In this document: positions 1 through 6,197 of the stretch, in pieces | Numbering within the stretch: position 1 is the stretch's first letter | Layout: each line of letters opens with the position of its first letter | NCBI GenBank assembly: GCA_016203375.1 | Contig: JACQMX010000042.1 | Span: forward strand, 1-6,743 | Reading direction: 5' to 3' | Source of the DNA: Candidatus Woesearchaeota archaeon | GTDB taxonomy: Archaea > Nanobdellota > Nanobdellia > Woesearchaeales > UBA12501 | DNA length: 6,743 bases | Notes under the pieces: model-generated | The model's database searches: none | Told to the model about the DNA's origin: nothing | Seen by the model: the letters and a program-made list of their open reading frames with translations, nothing else | Position numbers and translations under genes: made by a program

Positions 1-2
1 AC

Positions 3-18
3 CGCAAAGCTTTTAAAC
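3..18 (+). promoter_or_regulatory. Putative archaeal promoter (BRE/TATA) for the operon
   Basis: An A-rich BRE-like stretch (CGCAAAG, 3-9) is followed by a TATA-like TTTTAAAC (11-18). Archaeal TATA boxes are centred about 26 nt before the transcript start. That puts the start near 40, just ahead of the SD at 46-53, and gives a leader of roughly 16 nt. The element is close to the window edge, so upstream context cannot be judged. Confidence 0.5.
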
Positions 19-45
19 CTCAAATCCTCTCTTTATTCTTAAATA

Positions 46-53
46 GAGGTGAT
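46..53 (+). promoter_or_regulatory. Strong Shine-Dalgarno fixing a GTG start
   Basis: GAGGTGAT is a full match to the complement of the archaeal 16S 3' end. It lies 3 nt before the GTG at 57 and supports that codon as the start of the first gene despite its being non-ATG. Confidence 0.8.
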
Positions 54-56
54 ATT

Positions 57-1574
57 GTGGCTACTAAGGTGTCGGACTTCAATTTCAAAGAGGAGGTTAG
101 TGAAGAAGTCATGCACCATAAGATGTCTACGAACTGGCCCGCGCCGCTAATGGAAAAAAACATTCGGGTTCCCATGCGGTGGCGAGTGGTTTATGAGGCG
201 TACAATCAGTCTATTGAGGATTTCTATTTTCGAGCCATGGATTATCTTCAAGAGGAAGAGGCCTTTCCCATTTTTGACAAAGTAACTGACCTTTTTGCGG
301 CATCAGAGCAATCCGCTTTCTTTGGCGCCGCACAACAACGCCTCGGCCTGCAACAAGATAAGGTTTCCCAGTTTCTCGCAACAATTGGCAAGATGGTCAA
401 GGAATTATTCCAGCTTGTCCGCGAGCTGCGCATCCTTGATGAGCGCCTTCAGATTTATTACGAAAGCTACAAAGGCGATCTTCCCGCTGAAATCACGCTT
501 AAAGGTTATTGGATAGATCTTGTGGAAGGTGGAGCAAAGAACCCAGCATCTGTCTATGGTATGGCCCGTGAACTTGGCTTTGTCACCTTGCCTGACCTTT
601 TCTTTGGCACTCCTCCTATGGGTTCTGCGCAAGTAGACAAATATGTCAATAGTCTGGAGTTTAACCGCAAAGTGCTCGAAGTCCTCATGCGAAAATTGAA
701 GTCTTATCTTATCTGGAAAGAGCAGACCTATAAAGAGCTCAAATCCCGCCGTACTTTCACGCTCAAGTATCTTCGCCAGCATTACGATATTGTTAAGATG
801 TACATGAACTGGGTTAAGCCATACCTAAGAAATATTGAGCGCCTTTCTATGGATCAAGGAAAAATGCTTTCACCTAACCTCATCAGCGCCTTTGAAGGTT
901 CGATGATTGAAATTGAGGTTCTCGCGAAACGGCCAATAGAGGCAGGCGGTCATGGTGGCCATGGCGGACCCGCATGTTACGCCATTTACTCTCTCCATTT
1001 TGATTATCGTACAAGACCAGAGATGAAATACATGCAAGAAGGCTATCAGCGTGGGCCATCACATATTGGAAGAATGATATTCACGCTTCGCGCTTACGCT
1101 TGGACGCAAGCTGAGCTAAATAAATACAAAGAATTTCGAGCCCGAGAAGACTTTGACATGCTTGCTTCAATCGACGCTTCTGTTAAGGCGGCATACTCTT
1201 CCCTTGGTGAAGACTTAGAGAAGTATCTTCGCGAGTCTGGGGAAGAACTGTTGCCGGAATTTGCTAAAGAAAAAAAATCAGAGAAGAAGAGAAAGCTCAA
1301 CTTATTCGAGCCATTCAAGGCTATCTTTAAAAGTCCCGCAGCTATGCATGCGGAAGAGCATGGTGGGCATAAAGAAGAGCACAAGTGCCCAAAATGCAAA
1401 ATGAAGCTAGGACATGGTCCATGGTGTGAGCATTGTGGCCATGAACTTCGCAAGCTAACGCGTGCGGAAGCAATGAATTTGGAAGATGCTCGCGCAGAAG
1501 CTGAAGAATACTGCAAGAAACATTTTTACAATTTCCAGAAAAGGTATAAGGCAGCGTACGGCTTCATCTACTAG
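57..1574 (+). CDS. Uncharacterised helical protein with Gly/His cluster and C-terminal zinc ribbon
   Basis: A 505-residue protein that I do not recognise as a named family. Most of it reads as long charged amphipathic helices, for example residues 100-140 and 205-275. No signal peptide or clear membrane segment is visible, so it is probably cytoplasmic. Residues 297-304 form a small GGHGGHGG cluster followed by Cys307. A Lys/Glu-rich linker (about 408-418) leads to a His-rich stretch (about 430-443). Next is a four-cysteine ribbon, C444-x2-C447-x9-C457-x2-C460, with extra His at 453, 459 and 462, consistent with structural zinc binding. A helical tail of about 40 residues follows. The GTG start is supported by the SD at 46-53. 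It is the first gene of the array and is followed by a coiled-coil protein and a TIM barrel. The ribbon suggests binding to nucleic acid or protein, but this is inference. A structural or scaffold role for the helical body is equally possible. Confidence 0.9.
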   Translation: MATKVSDFNFKEEVSEEVMHHKMSTNWPAPLMEKNIRVPMRWRVVYEAYNQSIEDFYFRAMDYLQEEEAFPIFDKVTDLFAASEQSAFFGAAQQRLGLQQDKVSQFLATIGKMVKELFQLVRELRILDERLQIYYESYKGDLPAEITLKGYWIDLVEGGAKNPASVYGMARELGFVTLPDLFFGTPPMGSAQVDKYVNSLEFNRKVLEVLMRKLKSYLIWKEQTYKELKSRRTFTLKYLRQHYDIVKMYMNWVKPYLRNIERLSMDQGKMLSPNLISAFEGSMIEIEVLAKRPIEAGGHGGHGGPACYAIYSLHFDYRTRPEMKYMQEGYQRGPSHIGRMIFTLRAYAWTQAELNKYKEFRAREDFDMLASIDASVKAAYSSLGEDLEKYLRESGEELLPEFAKEKKSEKKRKLNLFEPFKAIFKSPAAMHAEEHGGHKEEHKCPKCKMKLGHGPWCEHCGHELRKLTRAEAMNLEDARAEAEEYCKKHFYNFQKRYKAAYGFIY

Positions 1575-1597
1575 CTTTTTAAGCTTCATCCAGAAGC

Positions 1598-1605
1598 TAT
1601 TTAAA
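1598..1605 (+). promoter_or_regulatory. Possible internal TATA element
   Basis: TATTTAAA in the 52-nt gap after the first gene is centred about 26 nt upstream of the ATG at 1627. That is the spacing expected for a leaderless archaeal transcript beginning at that ATG. No good SD precedes 1627 (only AAGG at 1611-1614, too distant), which makes a leaderless internal start attractive. The same bases could simply be coding if translation starts further upstream. Confidence 0.25.
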
Positions 1606-1626
1606 GCTGCAAGGCCTATTATCAGC

Positions 1627-2136
1627 ATGATAGACCAAGAAGCCTTGAAGACGCTGAAGCCAGAAGAGCGCATTACTCGGCTCAAAGAGATGAGCGAGGA
1701 ACGCAAGCGAGAACTACAACTCATTGATGCGCTCTTGAAAGAGACGATAGTCATGCTACAAGCAGATGAGGTTTCCTCCATGCAGGAGAAGGATCTCCTG
1801 ATGCGACAACTTGCCGCTACCACGACAACCGCTGCAGTGCATGAAGAGCAGAAAGCTGCAGGTGTCGCGCTTGATGAGCGCATTAGACATGCGGTGCTTG
1901 AAGCTGGCGCTGAAGAGCGAAACAAGCTTGCAGAATTGGCTGAAGCAGCTACCATTGCTGGCATGTACCATGCTCCAGCGCTTGATCCCGGTGAAATTCG
2001 AAAAGAATACACAATGTTTGAAGGATATTCGCCATTCAAACAAACTGGTTATGAAAGCTTGTGGAAACAGCAAGAGGATAACAAGTTTAAAAAACATGAA
2101 AGCAAAAAGGAAGAGCGAAACCCATTGTTGCTCTAG
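1627..2136 (+). CDS. Uncharacterised helical, coiled-coil-like protein
   Basis: From ATG 1627 the product is 169 residues and unrecognised. Residues 1-75 are highly charged (Glu, Lys, Arg with spaced Leu/Ile/Met) and look like a coiled coil. A Thr/Ala-rich hinge follows (about 71-78). A second Ala/Glu-rich helix runs to about residue 118. The C-terminal tail is aromatic and then Lys/Glu-rich and probably disordered. There is no membrane segment or catalytic motif. The reading frame stays open back to an ATG at 1486, which would give 216 residues with a basic, partly hydrophobic N-terminus. I prefer 1627 because 1486 would overlap the previous gene by 89 nt and has no well-spaced SD. The stop at 2134-2136 overlaps the SD of the next gene, so it is probably coupled to the barrel protein. 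A structural or adaptor partner of its neighbours is a guess. Confidence 0.75.
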   Translation: MIDQEALKTLKPEERITRLKEMSEERKRELQLIDALLKETIVMLQADEVSSMQEKDLLMRQLAATTTTAAVHEEQKAAGVALDERIRHAVLEAGAEERNKLAELAEAATIAGMYHAPALDPGEIRKEYTMFEGYSPFKQTGYESLWKQQEDNKFKKHESKKEERNPLLL

Positions 2137-2140
2137 GTGA
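2135..2140 (+). promoter_or_regulatory. Shine-Dalgarno overlapping the upstream stop codon
   Basis: AGGTGA shares two bases with the TAG stop at 2134-2136 and sits 4 nt before ATG 2145. It fixes that start and implies translational coupling between the two genes. Confidence 0.75.
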
Positions 2141-2144
2141 AAAC

Positions 2145-4214
2145 ATGATCTTCAATGAACGCGGGCCATACAACTATGCATCTGCTATGGATAGAGAGTA
2201 TGTTGCTAATACGCAACCAGAGTTTATGACCGCATACCATGGCATGCCTATTGAGAAGCCAATTCATGGGGAGCAGATTACGGAGCCAATTCTTACCACC
2301 GGTCAGATTGGTCAAACTGTTAGCGAAGGTCCTGGTCAAGGAACTTTTCTTGATAGTGTTCAGGCAGCCATTCGAAAAGGTGCGAAGAGCGTTGAGTTAA
2401 GCATTAGTACACGTGCTCCTGGTACCGGACCTGATTTTTATACCAAAGACAAGCTTCGTGAAATTCGGGAAATGGCGAAAGCCAATCAGGTAGAGCTCGT
2501 TTCTGTGCACGTTCCTGTGGAAAAGGTAAGTAACCTGTCTGGTTTTGCCGGAATCAATCAAGGCTTTGTCGAAGAGCAACGCTTCATGCAACTGAATGAA
2601 GTCAAAAAGGCCATCAAGTTCGCTGCGGAAACCACGAATGGTGGTGCTATTGTTGTTCATACTGGTGAATTTCAGCGCGTCATGAGCGAGCAGCCATGGG
2701 CGAGAACACAGTATGGTGAGATTCGCGCGTATGAGGAAGAGCCAGAGCGATTTGTTGCTTACCTCGTTGATGATCGCACCGGTCGTGTTGTAGCGGATGC
2801 AAAAAAGACGCAAGTTGTGTATGAGCCTATTTATGTCACCGCAAGTGATAAAGGTCTCGTAGGACGACGAGATCCGCAGACAGGACATGTCTTCCGTGAA
2901 GATGATTGGCTTGATATCAATAATCAATGGGTAGATCCGACAAATATGGACCGACTTTTTGATCGCGTTCCCAAATGGAATTCGGAGAAGACCCGTTTCG
3001 AAACGCAACGGCTGACATGGGACAATTTCGTCAAGAAGGCTGAAAAGTGGAATCGAGAGAACACCGATGAGATAGCTAGAGATCCTAAAAAGCGCATGAC
3101 TCCTGAGGAAATGTATTATCGTACTGTCGCCGAGACGAATGAACTCCAATATCGTGGTTCATCGCTCTTCTATGCGCAAAACTATGAGCAGTACAAACGA
3201 TTGCGTGACAAATACCAAGAAGCATTGAAGGTTTATGAAGATCTGGAAAGACAAGTACCTGAAAAAGATCGCTGGAAACTGATGAAACAAGAAGTATTTG
3301 ATCGAATGGGAATCACGTTGCCAGAAAATATCATGCCAAGCGAATATCTGAAACGCGAAATCAAGGACATGGAAGATCGCATGCGTCATACGCACGAGGC
3401 TTCATCTTCAGCTGATGCCCGCGCGGATCAAGTTCGGGAGGATATGCAGCACATCAAGTCTGTTGCAAAATACGCAAAAGACCAGTCAGTGAAATCGTAC
3501 ACCGATGCTGTTCTATATGCCATTGATGTGACGCAAGAGCATCATCTCAAGAATCCACTTTTTATCGCTCCAGAAAATATTCTTCCAGAGATGGGTTATG
3601 GAAGCCACCCGGATGAACTCATCGAGCTCGTGCAGCTTACCAGAAAAAATGTCGCGGAAAAGCTCATGAGAGAGCGTGGCATGTCTCTACACAAGGCGGA
3701 AGAATTGGCTAATCGTCATGTCATGGCTACTCTCGATACCGAACATTTAGGTATCTGGCGGAAGCACTTTCAGCGCAGATCTGGCGAGAGCGAGGATCAG
3801 TTTACCCAGCGTTTCAATGGCTGGTACATGGAGCAGGTCAAAAAAATGCAGGATGCTAACATTATTGGCCACATCCATATCGCAGACGGTTTTGGTTATG
3901 AAAACGCCAATCTTCCCGCGGGAACGGGTATCTTGCCTGTTGTAGACGCGGTAAAATATCTTATGAAGCGTGGTTACTCTGGCCCGTTCTTATCTGAAGG
4001 TTATGGCGATGCGGAGCGCATGCTGCGAGATACATGGAAGGCTTTTGGCAGCCCTATCTACAGTTTAGTCGGTCCTGTCGCTCCCGGTTCTGGCACGCGA
4101 TGGTCCGATGTACAGCATTCGTACTTTGGACACACCAACCCACCAAATTATGTCTTTGGCGCTTATTCACCATCAAATGATTGGACATTGTGGAGTCAGA
4201 CACCTATGGAGTAA
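2145..4214 (+). CDS. Xylose-isomerase/AP-endonuclease-2-like TIM-barrel protein with large insertion
   Basis: A 689-residue protein, more than twice the usual 250-320 of this superfamily (sugar isomerases/epimerases and endonuclease IV). Barrel elements are recognisable by eye: VELSIST (about 84-90), VSVHVP with His122, IVVHTGEF with His172 and Glu175, FIAPENI with Glu477, LDTEHLG with Asp531 and His534, HIHIAD with His578 and Asp581, PAGTG (591-595), and FLSEGYG with Glu618. These line up with endonuclease IV ligands H69, H109, E145, D179, H182, H216 and E261. The D229-x-H231 pair appears replaced by Asn587 and Asn589, so a full tri-zinc endonuclease site is unlikely. An isomerase, epimerase or hydrolase with fewer metals fits better. 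About 275 residues (177-450) are inserted between the His172 strand and the Glu477 strand: a probable beta-rich part, then long charged helices. A roughly 70-residue aromatic-rich tail follows the barrel. Eighty residues precede the first strand. The substrate is unknown. Confidence 0.88.
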   Translation: MIFNERGPYNYASAMDREYVANTQPEFMTAYHGMPIEKPIHGEQITEPILTTGQIGQTVSEGPGQGTFLDSVQAAIRKGAKSVELSISTRAPGTGPDFYTKDKLREIREMAKANQVELVSVHVPVEKVSNLSGFAGINQGFVEEQRFMQLNEVKKAIKFAAETTNGGAIVVHTGEFQRVMSEQPWARTQYGEIRAYEEEPERFVAYLVDDRTGRVVADAKKTQVVYEPIYVTASDKGLVGRRDPQTGHVFREDDWLDINNQWVDPTNMDRLFDRVPKWNSEKTRFETQRLTWDNFVKKAEKWNRENTDEIARDPKKRMTPEEMYYRTVAETNELQYRGSSLFYAQNYEQYKRLRDKYQEALKVYEDLERQVPEKDRWKLMKQEVFDRMGITLPENIMPSEYLKREIKDMEDRMRHTHEASSSADARADQVREDMQHIKSVAKYAKDQSVKSYTDAVLYAIDVTQEHHLKNPLFIAPENILPEMGYGSHPDELIELVQLTRKNVAEKLMRERGMSLHKAEELANRHVMATLDTEHLGIWRKHFQRRSGESEDQFTQRFNGWYMEQVKKMQDANIIGHIHIADGFGYENANLPAGTGILPVVDAVKYLMKRGYSGPFLSEGYGDAERMLRDTWKAFGSPIYSLVGPVAPGSGTRWSDVQHSYFGHTNPPNYVFGAYSPSNDWTLWSQTPME
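4208..4212 (+). promoter_or_regulatory. Shine-Dalgarno deciding a GTG start
   Basis: GGAGT straddles the end of the barrel gene (its stop is TAA at 4212-4214) and lies 4 nt before GTG 4217. The in-frame ATG at 4226 would be about 14 nt away, too far. The in-frame TTG at 4181 would force a 34-nt overlap. Confidence 0.65.
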
Positions 4215-4216
4215 AC

Positions 4217-5068
4217 GTGAGCGAAATGCAAGGCCAGACTACACAAGAACGCAAATACCTTTATCCATTAGAGTACGCGGGAACAAACCTTCAAGATATC
4301 TTTACCTACCTTTCAAAATCAGTAGAAGTTCTCTTTGTTCTTGAAGGAGCAAAGCCAGTTGCCCGATTTCCGATGGCAGAATATGATCTTCCACACATTG
4401 CTGACTTTTGCTCAACGCATGGCCTCGCGATGACTCGCTCGGATTATAAAATTTTAAAGTTCGTGCCTTTGGATAAAGGGTACGCGAACAAAGGGTATCG
4501 CTTGCCAGTAACATCTCCAATGATAGGTGATGTCTTTGTTTACCTTTCCAGATCTCCGGAGCTGGCGCAAGAAGCAAAAGTTGCGGATTACATGAACGAT
4601 CACGCAACGCTGGGAAAGCTTCTTGGCTATCCAGAATGCTGTACAAAATTTTTTACTGAAAACAAGGACAAGGTCCAAGATGACGATGATTATGTGCGTC
4701 TCGCGCTTAAACACTCTCGCATGAAGCACGCGGAGCTCAATGTGCTGCCACGATATTTTGATGTCACCCTGCTGAGCCATTTCCCATGCAGTTTCGATTG
4801 CCAAGCCTCCTTGCAATTGGCCATTCGCTATCTTGAGACAATCAGGAAAAATAGCTATGGATTAGCTGAATACGTCCTTAACACGCTTCGCAAACCAGTT
4901 ATCCTCACTGAGCAGGATGGTGTCCATCTCCTCTTCCATGAGCAGCAAGAAGGCAATTTCCTGCGTTTTGGCGAGGTCGCGAGCACGGTTACCAACAATT
5001 TTCACCACCAATTAGCGCAGGCAAAGATTATTAATAAGGATCATCCAGGTCTTGTCCTATTCAGCTAG
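4217..5068 (+). CDS. DUF483 family protein (first copy)
   Basis: From GTG 4217 the product is 283 residues. The family call rests on the motif LGYPECC (Gly137-Cys142) and the downstream LLSHFPCSFDC (His188, Cys191, Cys195), both shared with the second copy at 5238. An EVLFVLEGxKP block near the N-terminus is shared too. DUF483 is a family of unknown function found mainly in archaea. The paired cysteines Cys141/Cys142 plus His188, Cys191 and Cys195 could form a metal or redox site; this is inference from conservation between the two copies only. No signal peptide or membrane segment is seen. The gene starts 2 nt after the barrel gene and is followed by a 57-aa gene. The GTG start rests on the GGAG at 4208-4211; ATG 4226 is the alternative and would shorten the protein by three residues. 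Confidence 0.88.
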   Translation: MSEMQGQTTQERKYLYPLEYAGTNLQDIFTYLSKSVEVLFVLEGAKPVARFPMAEYDLPHIADFCSTHGLAMTRSDYKILKFVPLDKGYANKGYRLPVTSPMIGDVFVYLSRSPELAQEAKVADYMNDHATLGKLLGYPECCTKFFTENKDKVQDDDDYVRLALKHSRMKHAELNVLPRYFDVTLLSHFPCSFDCQASLQLAIRYLETIRKNSYGLAEYVLNTLRKPVILTEQDGVHLLFHEQQEGNFLRFGEVASTVTNNFHHQLAQAKIINKDHPGLVLFS

Positions 5069-5071
5069 GTG
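5067..5071 (+). promoter_or_regulatory. Shine-Dalgarno overlapping the stop of the first DUF483 gene
   Basis: AGGTG overlaps the TAG stop at 5066-5068 and lies 6 nt before ATG 5078. The GTG at 5069 is part of this SD and is therefore unlikely to be the start. Confidence 0.6.
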
Positions 5072-5077
5072 TTTCCC

Positions 5078-5251
5078 ATGTACATCATTGATACCTCGGC
5101 GCATACTCCAGCGTGGAACAAGAAGTACATCCTTCCCAGCCATGTCTATGCTTCTTATGGATTTTATGCCCCTTTTGCGTCAGGCAACACCGGCCTTGAA
5201 GATGACCTTTCCTTTTTCAAAAAAGAGTGGATACTGTATGACCGTGAGTAA
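5078..5251 (+). CDS. Small 57-aa orphan protein between the DUF483 genes
   Basis: The product is 57 residues, aromatic-rich (many Tyr, Phe, Trp), and begins MYIIDTSAHTP. It has no cysteine, no membrane helix and no recognisable domain. Support for a real gene: a well-placed SD (5067-5071), a location filling the whole gap between two DUF483 genes, and a stop that overlaps the next start by 14 nt. It begins 9 nt after the first DUF483 stop. It might be a small partner or peptide substrate of the DUF483 proteins, but nothing in the sequence proves this. Alternatively it could be the remnant of a larger gene. Confidence 0.65.
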   Translation: MYIIDTSAHTPAWNKKYILPSHVYASYGFYAPFASGNTGLEDDLSFFKKEWILYDRE

Positions 5252-6071
5252 GGCAGCGCATGCGCAGCATGCTATTCCATTACAGATTATCTATAGGCAT
5301 ACCAATCTTTTTCATTATTTTCCTTCGTTGACACAAGCGCTTGAGGTGCTATTTGTTCTTGAAGGCATCAAGCCTGCAGCGCAACAGCTTATCCATAATG
5401 ACAATCTTGCGGCAGTGCGTGGCTTTTGCCAGAATATGAAGCTTGGCTTCGCTAGTTCGCCTTCCGGCACCGGTTGGCATCTTGCCATGCTCGCGGAAAA
5501 TCAGGATGTTGCAGATCACGCCTTGTTTTATGCGCACATTGGCAATCACGCACGCCTTGGCGACGTTTTGGGATATCCATCATGCTGTGTTGGTAATTAC
5601 CTCGATCATATTCGTCGCGTTGCGTCGGAGGAAGAGTACGCGTTGCTTTCGCCGCAGCACGATAATCGAATTCCATTTGTCATGAATTATCTCCTTCGTT
5701 CGCACGACCTTTCCTTATTGAGCCATGTGCCCTGTTCGTTCCTTTGCGTGCAATCAATTAAGCAGGCAGATAAATCTCATGCAACATTGAAGAAGTATAA
5801 TCCACAGCTTGCTGATTATCTTCAGGGTGCTCTGCGTGGGCCTGTTATTGTGCATCAGCACGCCGCACATCCGCTTCGTGATTATAGCATTGTTGGCGAC
5901 GATGTTTATTACAAGCACGTATTACCCACAAAAGAAAATCACATGCATGACGTTTTTTCCCTTTGTAATAAAGTGCAGGTAGTTCAGCCAAATCATGTAA
6001 AACTTTGCCAAGGCGACCATGTGGTGGATGAGCTTCATGGTGACCATGTACGATTTTTGATGTTTGAGTAA
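5238..6071 (+). CDS. DUF483 family protein (second, diverged copy)
   Basis: From ATG 5238 the product is 277 residues. The frame is open further upstream to 5052, but those extra 62 codons would run across the 57-aa gene and match nothing in the first copy, so I reject them. A weak SD-like GAGTGGAT (5225-5232) precedes the ATG. Shared blocks with the first copy are EVLFVLEGxKP (about 35-45), LGYPSCC (Gly112-Cys117) and LLSHVPCSFLC (His163, Cys166, Cys170). The distance from the second Cys of the CC pair to the His is 46 residues in both copies. The middle and C-terminal parts are otherwise diverged. The protein is unusually His-rich, and its C-terminus carries GDHV twice (259-262 and 268-271). 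The family function is unknown; tandem duplication followed by specialisation is the simplest reading. It is the last gene of the compact array. Confidence 0.87.
   Translation: MTVSKAAHAQHAIPLQIIYRHTNLFHYFPSLTQALEVLFVLEGIKPAAQQLIHNDNLAAVRGFCQNMKLGFASSPSGTGWHLAMLAENQDVADHALFYAHIGNHARLGDVLGYPSCCVGNYLDHIRRVASEEEYALLSPQHDNRIPFVMNYLLRSHDLSLLSHVPCSFLCVQSIKQADKSHATLKKYNPQLADYLQGALRGPVIVHQHAAHPLRDYSIVGDDVYYKHVLPTKENHMHDVFSLCNKVQVVQPNHVKLCQGDHVVDELHGDHVRFLMFE
6012..6050 (+). repeat. Short direct repeat encoding GDHV twice
   Basis: GGCGACCATGTG (6012-6023) and GGTGACCATGTA (6039-6050) differ at two third-codon positions and encode the same four residues near the C-terminus of the second DUF483 protein. 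The third-position-only differences suggest that the amino acids, not the DNA, are kept. Confidence 0.5.
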
Positions 6072-6095
6072 GATTTTCGATTTTTGTCGTGATCT

Positions 6096-6162
6096 CCGAA
6101 AAATAGGTTCTTGGATGAGTAAGCTTTTCGGTTGTTTTGAAACATTTTCATCTTTTTCTCCT
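6096..6162 (+). terminator. Possible terminator: inverted repeat and T-rich tract
   Basis: CCGAAAA (6096-6102) and TTTTCGG (6125-6131) are perfect 7-nt inverted repeats separated by 22 nt. They are followed by T-rich DNA (ATTTTCATCTTTTTCT within about 6144-6160). Archaeal termination depends mainly on T-tracts, and the position just after the six-gene array fits. The stem is short and A/T-heavy with a long loop, so the T-tract is the stronger part of the evidence. The full non-coding interval is 6072-6197, and nothing else in it is recognisable apart from the TATA-like element near its end. Confidence 0.35.
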
Positions 6163-6168
6163 CAAGAG

Positions 6169-6176
6169 TTTAATTT
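6169..6176 (+). promoter_or_regulatory. Putative TATA element for a leaderless transcript
   Basis: TTTAATTT is centred about 25-26 nt before ATG 6198, and no SD occurs between them. This is the arrangement of archaeal leaderless promoters, where transcription starts at the initiation codon. Confidence 0.4.
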
Positions 6177-6197
6177 CTTGACAACTATACATTCTAT

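Noticed and set aside
939..971. Gly/His repeat in the first gene as a tandem DNA repeat or CRISPR-like structure
   Set aside because: It has only two short GGH units at the codon level, with no spacers and no longer repeat; it is simply coding sequence.
1455..2039. Minus-strand open frame of about 194 codons, rich in Ser and Ala
   Set aside because: The low-complexity Ser/Ala/Arg composition is typical of the antisense of a Glu/Ala/Leu-rich helical gene, here the coiled-coil protein.
2397..3149. Long open frame on the minus strand (about 250 codons) inside the barrel gene
   Set aside because: It lies wholly opposite a well-supported coding sequence; its translation shows no recognisable domain, and there is no plausible SD or operon context.
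2145..4214. Calling the barrel gene a DNA-repair AP endonuclease (nfo)
   Set aside because: Although most ligands are present, the D-x-H pair seems to be replaced by Asn residues, and the protein is over twice the normal length with a large insert.
5052..5237. N-terminal extension of the second DUF483 gene to an upstream start
   Set aside because: It would overlap the 57-aa gene in another frame and gives a sequence with no counterpart in the first DUF483 copy; ATG 5238 yields a matching length.
6051..6086. Repeated CGATTTTTG at 6051-6059 and 6078-6086 as an operator
   Set aside because: It is a nine-base T-rich match, one copy of which lies in coding sequence; this is expected by chance in such A/T-rich DNA.
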